A stretch of 64,000 bases of DNA from DASQYE01 sp035940775. GTDB taxonomy: Bacteria; Acidobacteriota; Blastocatellia; Pyrinomonadales; Pyrinomonadaceae. This document shows, one piece after another, positions 58,917-64,000 of this stretch. Numbering within the stretch: position 1 is the stretch's first letter; every line of letters starts with the position of its first letter. The position numbers were made by a program, and so were the translations under genes. Where the stretch lies: assembly GCA_035940775.1 (NCBI GenBank), contig DASZEN010000013.1, positions 62,001-126,000 on the forward strand. The letters are read 5' to 3'. The notes under the pieces are model-generated. The model was not told the DNA's origin, made no database searches, and saw only the letters and a list, made by a program, of their open reading frames with translations.

Positions 58917-59381
58917 TCACTCGATCTCGAAGATGGCATCCACTTCGACCGCCACGTTGAACGGCAGCGTATTGACCCCTACGGCCACACGCGCGTGCCG
59001 CCCGCGTTCGCCGAAGACCGCCACCATCAGGTCGGACGCCCCGTTCATCACCTTAGGCTGATCGGCGAACTCCGAAGTGCTATTGATGAAACCGCCGAGC
59101 CGCACGCATCTCACCACCCTGTCCAGGTCTCCGCCGCAGGCGTGGCGGATCACTGATAGGGTGTTCAGCGCGCAGGCGCGGGCCGCCTCCTGCCCTTCCT
59201 CGACCGAGAACTCCCTGCCAAGCTTGCCGACGAAGCTGACCTTCCCATCCCTCATCGGAATTTGCCCCGAGACATAAACGAGCTTGCCGGTGACGGCGTA
59301 AGGGGCAAAGTTCGCGACCGGAATCGACGGCTCGGGTATGACCAACCCGAGTTTCGAGAGTGCTTCTTCGTACCTGTTCAT
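58917..59381 (-). CDS. ridA: RidA family reactive imine deaminase
   Basis: A 154-residue protein of the YjgF/YER057c/UK114 family. Key stretches are FAPYAVTGKLVYVSGQIPMR, GQEAARACALNTLSVIRHAC, LDRVVRCVRLGGFINSTSEF and HARVAVGVNTLPFNVAVEVD. The conserved Arg used by canonical RidA in the RVAVG-type strand is present (HARVAVGVN). The protein hydrolyses enamine/imine intermediates released by PLP dehydratases. The dehydratase and its ArsR regulator lie 1 kb away and share an upstream element. It is somewhat longer than the 130-residue canonical form, as in the RidA-like 'LEPSG/VNTLP' subgroup. Confidence 0.88.
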   Translation of the reverse strand: MNRYEEALSKLGLVIPEPSIPVANFAPYAVTGKLVYVSGQIPMRDGKVSFVGKLGREFSVEEGQEAARACALNTLSVIRHACGGDLDRVVRCVRLGGFINSTSEFADQPKVMNGASDLMVAVFGERGRHARVAVGVNTLPFNVAVEVDAIFEIE

Positions 59382-59457
59382 TATTGCCGCGCCTCCTCTG
59401 ATTAAAAGCTGTCAGGCTCGTCCCACCAGTTCTGTACTGCCAACAGCCGACGCCCGC

Positions 59458-59496
59458 ATTATAATTTTAGTTAGGTAATTAGACAACTGACTAATT
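59458..59496. promoter_or_regulatory. Candidate ArsR operator/promoter element, copy 2
   Basis: ATTATAAT at 59458 followed by TTAGG and GACAA at the same spacing as at 57943. AATTAG and CTAATT (about 59477-59496) form a 6-bp inverted repeat. It lies 77 bp upstream of RidA, mirroring the 75 bp upstream of the dehydratase. Confidence 0.6.
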
Positions 59497-59499
59497 CCC

Positions 59500-59711
59500 T
59501 GTAACAGGCGTGCTGGTACTAATCAACGGGGATGTCTTTGGCTAGATCGCGGGCGGGGTCATCAACACCTTCATCCTGAAGCCTCGGAACGAGGCACAGA
59601 TGAGGGGCTTCCTGCTGATGGCGGAAAATACTCCAGCCCGACGATCCGGATCAGAGAGAATGAGGTGACCGATGGTTTGATGGATAGCAACACTGCTATC
59701 AGAAATTATTC
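59500..59711. other. Gap upstream of RidA with a possible protein-coding relic
   Basis: A plus-strand frame reads VLVLINGDVF, an in-frame stop at about 59542, then IAGGVINTFILKPRNEAQMR and GFLLMAEN. It looks protein-like but has no start or ribosome site and matches no family I can name. It may be a remnant. The last 60 bp before the ADOP permease stop show nothing. Confidence 0.25.
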
Positions 59712-62369
59712 TTACTCATAGCGAAGCGCCGTCATGGGGTCTACCTTCGTCGCGCGCCGCGCAGGGATGTAGCACGCCAACAAGGCCACCAGCACAAGTA
59801 ACGCGGTTACGAGGATGAACGTGAGCGGATCGGTCGCACTGACGCTAAACAGCAGGCTGCGCATCAAGCGCGTCAGCGCCAACGCAGCCGCCACCCCACC
59901 TGCTACACCGAACAGAATCAGAACCATACCCTGACCGATGATAAGCCTCAGCACGTCACCGGCTTGCGCACCCAATGCCATGCGAACGCCGATCTCGTGC
60001 GTGCGCTGATTGACCGAGTAAGAGATGACGCCGTAGATACCTATGGCGGCCAGGATCAGGGCGATGGCCGCGAACAGAGCCATTAGTAGAGCCGGATAAC
60101 GGCGCAGGAAGGTTGAAGGCCGTTCGGCGATCAATTGCTCCATCGTCGCGACCGAGTAAAGCGCCAGATCAGGGTCAATTGCGTGTACTTCGCCGCGCAC
60201 GGCATTAACGATGCTTGTGGGATCGCCTGCCGTCCGCACTACCAGATTCAGTTTCGTCCAGGGTTCCTGGAGGAAGGGGTGATAAACCACCGCCGCCGCG
60301 GCCTCTTCATCAAGCTCGCCCACTCTCTCATCATCTACCACTCCGACGATTTCAAACGGCCTTTCGTCGCCGCCTTCAAGGATAACGCGGCGACCGATAG
60401 GGTCCTGATTTGCGAAGAGCCTTTCGGCCAACGCGCCGTTGATGACTAAAACCCTGGGCGAAGATTGATTATCGTTATCGGTGAAGTAGCGGCCTTTGAC
60501 GAGCGCAATTCCCATCGTGCGAAAGTAGTTGGGACTCACGACATGCGTAGTCGTCTTTGGCACTTCGCCCGGCGGCGGCGGCGGCTGGCCTTCAACCCGC
60601 AGCAAGTCCACCGGGCCTCCCTCGAGCGGGAGCCAGTTGACTGAAGCGACGCCAGCCACACCGGGCAAGGCTTCGATGCGCGCCAACAATTGCTGGTGGA
60701 ACGCCCTGGCCTGTTCGTCGTCCGAATACCTGGATAAGGGCAGTTCCAGTTGCATAGTCATCAGGCGCTCAGGATTGAAACCCAACTTGACTTCCAACAA
60801 GCGCAGCGTACTCTTAATCAACAAGCCCGCTCCGACCAGCAGCACTAAAGCGAGCGCAATCTCCGAGACGACAAGCAGGCTGCGAAAACGCTGGCGGCCT
60901 GTGCCCGCTCCCGTCCGGTTGCTGTCCTTGAGCACGGCTTGCAAATCGAGCTTGACGGATTGCCACGCCGGAGCTAAGCCGAACACGACCCCGGTGAGTA
61001 GCGACAACGCGCCGGTAAAGCCAAAGACGCGCGCGTTGAGCGTCAGCCCCTCCAGGTAGGGCATAGAGTCTAGCTGCGTTGCCGGGATGGCGGCGAGCAG
61101 CAGTTGGACGCCCCAGGAGGCCAGCACCAGACCCAGGACGCCGCCCACGAGCGTTAGCAACAAGCTCTCGCTGAGGAGTTGCCGCACAATGCGCCAGCGC
61201 GTCGCGCCGAGCGCCAGCCGGATGCTGATCTCCTGTCGCCGCGCCGCCGCGCGCAGGAGCAGTAGATTGGCGACATTGGCGCACGCGATCAGAAGCACAC
61301 ACCCGACCGCCCCTAGTAAAACGAGCAGCAGCGAGCCCACCGAGCCGATAATTTGCTCATGCAAAGGGACAAGCTTAAGACCCGCGCCCGTGTGCGAGTC
61401 AGGGTTCTCGCGTTCGATGCGCTCGCTAATCGCGCTCATCTGCGCCTGTGCCTGCTCCAAACTGATGCCGGGCTTGAGCCGGACGATGACATCCAGCCAA
61501 TGCATGTAACGTCGGTTCAACTGGAACTCGGTCGGGCGCAAAGGCACCCAGAGTTGAGCCTTCCCCATCGGAGCGAATTGAAAACTACTGGGTAAAACTC
61601 CGAGCACCGTGTAGTCGCTTCCGTCCAGCATGAGACTTTGCCCGACGATGTTGGGATCAGCACCGAAGCGCCGCTGCCACAGTCCGTAACTCAGGATCAC
61701 GGTGCGCTCTGCCTGGGGGCGGTCTTCATCCGGAAGGAAGGTGCGCCCCAGTAGCGGCGCAACACCCAATACGGAAAAGAAACTCGCGGTGACACGCGCT
61801 CCTTCGATTCGCTCAGGCTCGGCGCGCCCGGTAAGAGTGAACGACCCGCCCCACCCCGTGTAGCCGCAGATACCTTCGACGACTTCGGGTTGTCGCCCCC
61901 AATCGAGGTAATCGGGGTAGGAAGCGTCCAACTGTTTGATCTCCCCGACCCGGCGTGTTTCCCACACCTGAACAAGCCTGTCGGCGTCCCTGTAGGGCAG
62001 CCCGCGCAGCAACGCCGCATCGACGACAGTAAAGATCGCCGTATTCGCCCCGATGCCCAGGCTCAGAGTCAGCACGGCGATTGAAGTAAAGCCCGGTTTC
62101 CTGAATAACATTCGCGCGCCGTAGCGAAGATCCTGCCACAGCTCTTCCATAAACTGGACGCCGCGCACGTCCCTGCTTTCTTCCTTCACTTGCTCGACCC
62201 CGCCGAAGCTGCGCAGCGCCGCCAGACGTGCCTCTTCGGGCCCCATCCCCCGCGCCAGGTTCTGCTCCGCCTCTTTCTCAAGATGGAAGCGCAACTCCTC
62301 GTCCAGCTCCCGCTCCATCTCCGCCTTGCGTAACAACGCACGCAGCCGCAGTCTCAGCCTGTTTAGCAT
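59712..62369 (-). CDS. ADOP-type orphan MacB/FtsX permease, second copy
   Basis: An 885-residue paralogue of the permease at 6929-9556. It has the charged prefix (REMERELDEELRFHLEKEAE is the style seen near residues 15-35), a first TM segment SIAVLTLSLGIGANTAIFTV, a MacB core, an FtsX block after residue 345, a second MacB core and a second FtsX block ending CYIPARRATKVDPMTALRYE. No ATPase gene is near. Its ATG overlaps the end of a truncated PadR gene. The PadR promoter upstream looks intact, so the permease may now be expressed without its repressor. Confidence 0.92.
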   Translation of the reverse strand: MLNRLRLRLRALLRKAEMERELDEELRFHLEKEAEQNLARGMGPEEARLAALRSFGGVEQVKEESRDVRGVQFMEELWQDLRYGARMLFRKPGFTSIAVLTLSLGIGANTAIFTVVDAALLRGLPYRDADRLVQVWETRRVGEIKQLDASYPDYLDWGRQPEVVEGICGYTGWGGSFTLTGRAEPERIEGARVTASFFSVLGVAPLLGRTFLPDEDRPQAERTVILSYGLWQRRFGADPNIVGQSLMLDGSDYTVLGVLPSSFQFAPMGKAQLWVPLRPTEFQLNRRYMHWLDVIVRLKPGISLEQAQAQMSAISERIERENPDSHTGAGLKLVPLHEQIIGSVGSLLLVLLGAVGCVLLIACANVANLLLLRAAARRQEISIRLALGATRWRIVRQLLSESLLLTLVGGVLGLVLASWGVQLLLAAIPATQLDSMPYLEGLTLNARVFGFTGALSLLTGVVFGLAPAWQSVKLDLQAVLKDSNRTGAGTGRQRFRSLLVVSEIALALVLLVGAGLLIKSTLRLLEVKLGFNPERLMTMQLELPLSRYSDDEQARAFHQQLLARIEALPGVAGVASVNWLPLEGGPVDLLRVEGQPPPPPGEVPKTTTHVVSPNYFRTMGIALVKGRYFTDNDNQSSPRVLVINGALAERLFANQDPIGRRVILEGGDERPFEIVGVVDDERVGELDEEAAAAVVYHPFLQEPWTKLNLVVRTAGDPTSIVNAVRGEVHAIDPDLALYSVATMEQLIAERPSTFLRRYPALLMALFAAIALILAAIGIYGVISYSVNQRTHEIGVRMALGAQAGDVLRLIIGQGMVLILFGVAGGVAAALALTRLMRSLLFSVSATDPLTFILVTALLVLVALLACYIPARRATKVDPMTALRYE

Positions 62370-62512
62370 CCCGGCCTCCTCCCATTTTGGCCCACCCTGA
62401 GTACATCGCGCGAGACCTGCTGGATACGCCGGGCGATGTCCCGGCCATGACTGGGCCCGGATTGCAGCCTCCGGAGCACCAGCAGGTCGAGCGGCCCCTG
62501 CAATAGATCCAT
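62363..62512 (-). pseudogene. Truncated PadR regulator preceding the second ADOP permease
   Basis: The minus-strand frame from ATG 62512 reads MDLLQGPLDLLVLRRLQSGP, then SHGRDIARRIQQVSRDVLRV and GQNGRRPGC before a stop at 62363. The first 40 residues match the PadR start (compare LLQGTLDLLILQTLQWGPQH at the intact copy). The recognition helix, wing (GSLYPALHRLE) and C-terminal dimerisation helix are all missing. The short end still overlaps the permease ATG, as in the intact pair, suggesting an internal deletion. It should not bind DNA. Confidence 0.72.
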
Positions 62513-62545
62513 CCGTGTTTTGGCCAGCGGTTTCCCCTCGACGTT

Positions 62546-62585
62546 CGACAGGGCGGAGTATATTAGACTACCTGTCGGATGTCAA
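62546..62585 (-). promoter_or_regulatory. Consensus promoter with flanking dyad upstream of truncated PadR
   Basis: On the minus strand TTGACA (complement of 62580-62585), 17 bp, TATACT (complement of 62557-62562) is a near-consensus sigma-70 promoter. CGACAGG (62546-62552) and CCTGTCG (62571-62577) form a 7-bp inverted repeat around the -10, a likely former PadR operator. Confidence 0.7.
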
Positions 62586-62755
62586 CATGAGAGGGGATTA
62601 TGATGAACGGAAAGCGATGGCTTTATTCACCACGCGCACCGTTCAACGATGAGGTGATGAATTTGCGGGCAGTAAGCGATGATCACGAGCGCTGTTCCCA
62701 CCCAACCTGTAACTTTCATCTTTGATGCGCGGCAGCTGGATTTAATACTTAGAGA

Positions 62756-62785
62756 GGGAGGCGACTGCCCGGGCAGTTACCTCCC
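62756..62785. repeat. Near-perfect 30-bp palindrome downstream of the cytochrome gene
   Basis: GGGAGGCGACTGCCC and GGGCAGTTACCTCCC pair at 13 of 15 positions with no loop. It lies about 83 bp beyond the cytochrome stop in a region (62586-62867) with no gene. Without a U-tract, termination is uncertain. It could equally be a protein-binding site or cruciform. Confidence 0.5.
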
Positions 62786-62867
62786 CCTCAAATGAGCATC
62801 TGAATTTACGTCGCTCTCTCGCACTCCAATTTCGGACTGTAAGATCGCGACATTCTTCAAGCATCCT

Positions 62868-64000
62868 TTACAACGACTTCAGGAATTCAACCAGGTCTCC
62901 CTTTTCCTGATCGTTCAGATTAAGGCGCTTGAAGTTGTTGTAGTGGTTGATCACGTCGAGCAATGTCGCAAAGCGCCCGTCGTGGTAGAAGCCGCCTTTC
63001 ATGTGCGTGAAGAGTCCGCGCAAAGGGGCGGTGCGGTAGCTGTTGTCGGGCGACCGGCTCGATTGAAAATCATCTATGCCGATCTCCGAAGCCTTGTGCG
63101 TGTTCCAGCCGGGCTCTGTGAAGAGCGGCGGCACATGGCACTGCGCGCAATTGGCCTTGCCCTTGAATAATGCTTCACCACGCGCGGCTGCCTCACTGTT
63201 AAAGCTGCCGTCGGGTGGTACGGGCGCAGGAATGGCGAGTTGATAAAACTGAAGGGCAGCGAGTTTCGCTGACACCATGTCAATCTCACTCCGCTTGTTC
63301 CCAAAGCCAGCGCGGGCCGCAACCGGGTACTTCTTCGGGTCGTTCAGACGCGTATCGAAGAACGTCCCCTGCCCTTGCAACTCAAGGTTAGCGACGAAGG
63401 CGTTCCAGTATGTGACCGTGCCCCAGCCTCCCGTCCAGGTGTGCAGGTTAATCCCGGCCATGCCGAAGGCGGGCGGTATCAACGTGGCAGCAGGCTTACC
63501 GTCAGGCCGAAAAGCCTTGCCGTCAAGATTCAACTCGGCGTCGAATTTTCCCGGCCCCCAACTGGCGAGCACCTTCTTGACTGTCGCTTCGTCAACTTTA
63601 AGAAGACTGGTGAACGCGGAGAGGTCAGGGGCCAGCGAAATGATCGCGCCGGTGTTCAGGTCGCGGTTAGCCCATCCGTCCAGACGATGACCGATGCCGG
63701 GGGCGAAGGCGTCGTCAACGGTGGAATGGCAGACGGCGCAACTGAGACCCACAGTTTTCAAACTGCCATCCCCGTTGAATGTCCCCTTCACTCCAAGAAC
63801 CGCATCGAGCTTAATCAAAGCCAGCGTGGTCGCAGGATCGTCCAGGTTGACCTCGCCTCTCTTGATCTTCTCGACGAGGTCTGCGGGCAGCGCGTCCATA
63901 TCAACTTTCAAACCGACTGAGAGCGCAGTCTTCGGACTGACACCGGAACCCACCCCGCCTAACTTCGCGCCTTCAATCGCGCGGTGCAGCTTGAGCTTAT
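62868..64000 (-). CDS. Dihaem cytochrome c peroxidase/MauG-like protein, partial
   Basis: The frame is open to the window edge, so the N-terminus is missing. A GTG at 63953 is not the true start because coding-like sequence (KLKLHRAIEGAKLGG) continues upstream. Two haem-binding sites are seen: CAVCH in VGLSCAVCHSTVDDAFAPGI and CAQCH in GKANCAQCHVPPLFTEPGW. A MauG/CCP-type region follows (YRTAPLRGLFTHMKGGFYHD, then the GRFATLLDVINHYN motif common to these proteins). The C-terminus (NLNDQEKGDLVEFLKSL) is typical of the family. It is a periplasmic dihaem oxidase/peroxidase by homology, with unknown substrate. Confidence 0.85.
   Translation of the reverse strand, partial: KLKLHRAIEGAKLGGVGSGVSPKTALSVGLKVDMDALPADLVEKIKRGEVNLDDPATTLALIKLDAVLGVKGTFNGDGSLKTVGLSCAVCHSTVDDAFAPGIGHRLDGWANRDLNTGAIISLAPDLSAFTSLLKVDEATVKKVLASWGPGKFDAELNLDGKAFRPDGKPAATLIPPAFGMAGINLHTWTGGWGTVTYWNAFVANLELQGQGTFFDTRLNDPKKYPVAARAGFGNKRSEIDMVSAKLAALQFYQLAIPAPVPPDGSFNSEAAARGEALFKGKANCAQCHVPPLFTEPGWNTHKASEIGIDDFQSSRSPDNSYRTAPLRGLFTHMKGGFYHDGRFATLLDVINHYNNFKRLNLNDQEKGDLVEFLKSL

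Noticed and set aside
59565..59620. CCTCGGAACGAGG-type stem as a tRNA or riboswitch
   Set aside because: The stem is short, no cloverleaf or known riboswitch core could be drawn, and no suitable downstream gene exists.

Overview
The window reads like a chromosomal segment of an Acidobacteriota bacterium, most likely of the Blastocatellia/Pyrinomonadales type. This is inferred from gene families, not from any rRNA or marker gene. The clues are two orphan MacB/FtsX-like permeases of the acidobacterial duplicated (ADOP) type, each preceded by a PadR gene or remnant; an Oar-like TonB-dependent receptor with an N-terminal carboxypeptidase-regulatory domain; alternating TPR and CRTAC1 (FG-GAP plus ASPIC/UnbV) secreted proteins; and a ToxR/CadC-like winged-helix TPR regulator. 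No rRNA, tRNA, CRISPR array, intact insertion sequence or replication origin was seen.

Region 1 (1-9.95 kb): a fatty-acid oxidation module (etfA, etfB and a TetR regulator, divergent from a large acyl-CoA dehydrogenase, with a TetR-type palindrome between them); a small TPR gene pair; a TetR-AraC regulator pair; and a PadR-controlled ADOP permease with a striking double-dyad operator abutting the PadR start codon. Region 2 (10.2-13.2 kb) is a gene graveyard: a deletion hybrid of a two-gene redox/signalling system, a MocR-type regulator with internal deletion, a secreted DUF1579-like gene frameshifted at both ends, and a tyrosine-recombinase fragment. Intact NIPSNAP, alpha/beta-hydrolase and OB-fold genes sit in or beside it.

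Region 3 (14.9-48.7 kb) is a large amino-sugar and glucan utilisation locus. The minus strand carries an operon for a xylose-type ABC binding protein and permease (no ATPase gene present), a SIS-domain glucosamine-6-phosphate deaminase/isomerase and NagA. Divergent to it are a GH3 glycosidase and a ROK sugar kinase. Next comes an outer-membrane module: TonB receptor, terminator, then TPR, CRTAC1, TPR, CRTAC1. Two tandem ROK repressors follow, then a probable operon holding a GH16-like protein, a phosphoglucosamine mutase, a second mutase paralogue lacking the catalytic serine, a NagX/HGSNAT-like acyltransferase and a sodium:solute symporter. A divergent GH20 beta-N-acetylhexosaminidase closes the locus. 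A plausible flow is: GH20/GH3/GH16 cut polymers, the TonB receptor and inner-membrane carriers import products, the ROK kinase phosphorylates GlcNAc, NagA deacetylates, the SIS protein makes fructose-6-phosphate, and GlmM links to the cell-wall pool.

Region 4 (48.7-64 kb) is mixed: an SDR, an SMP-30-like propeller, a winged-helix TPR regulator, a PQQ-type propeller, a frameshifted laminin-G-like gene, and a neat imine-metabolism set (PLP threonine/serine dehydratase, ArsR regulator, GGCT-like protein, RidA). The dehydratase and RidA share a 31-bp upstream element. The window ends with a second ADOP permease behind a truncated PadR gene and a partial dihaem cytochrome c peroxidase-like gene. 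Several genes carry single-base frameshifts, so real decay and sequencing error both need to be kept in mind.
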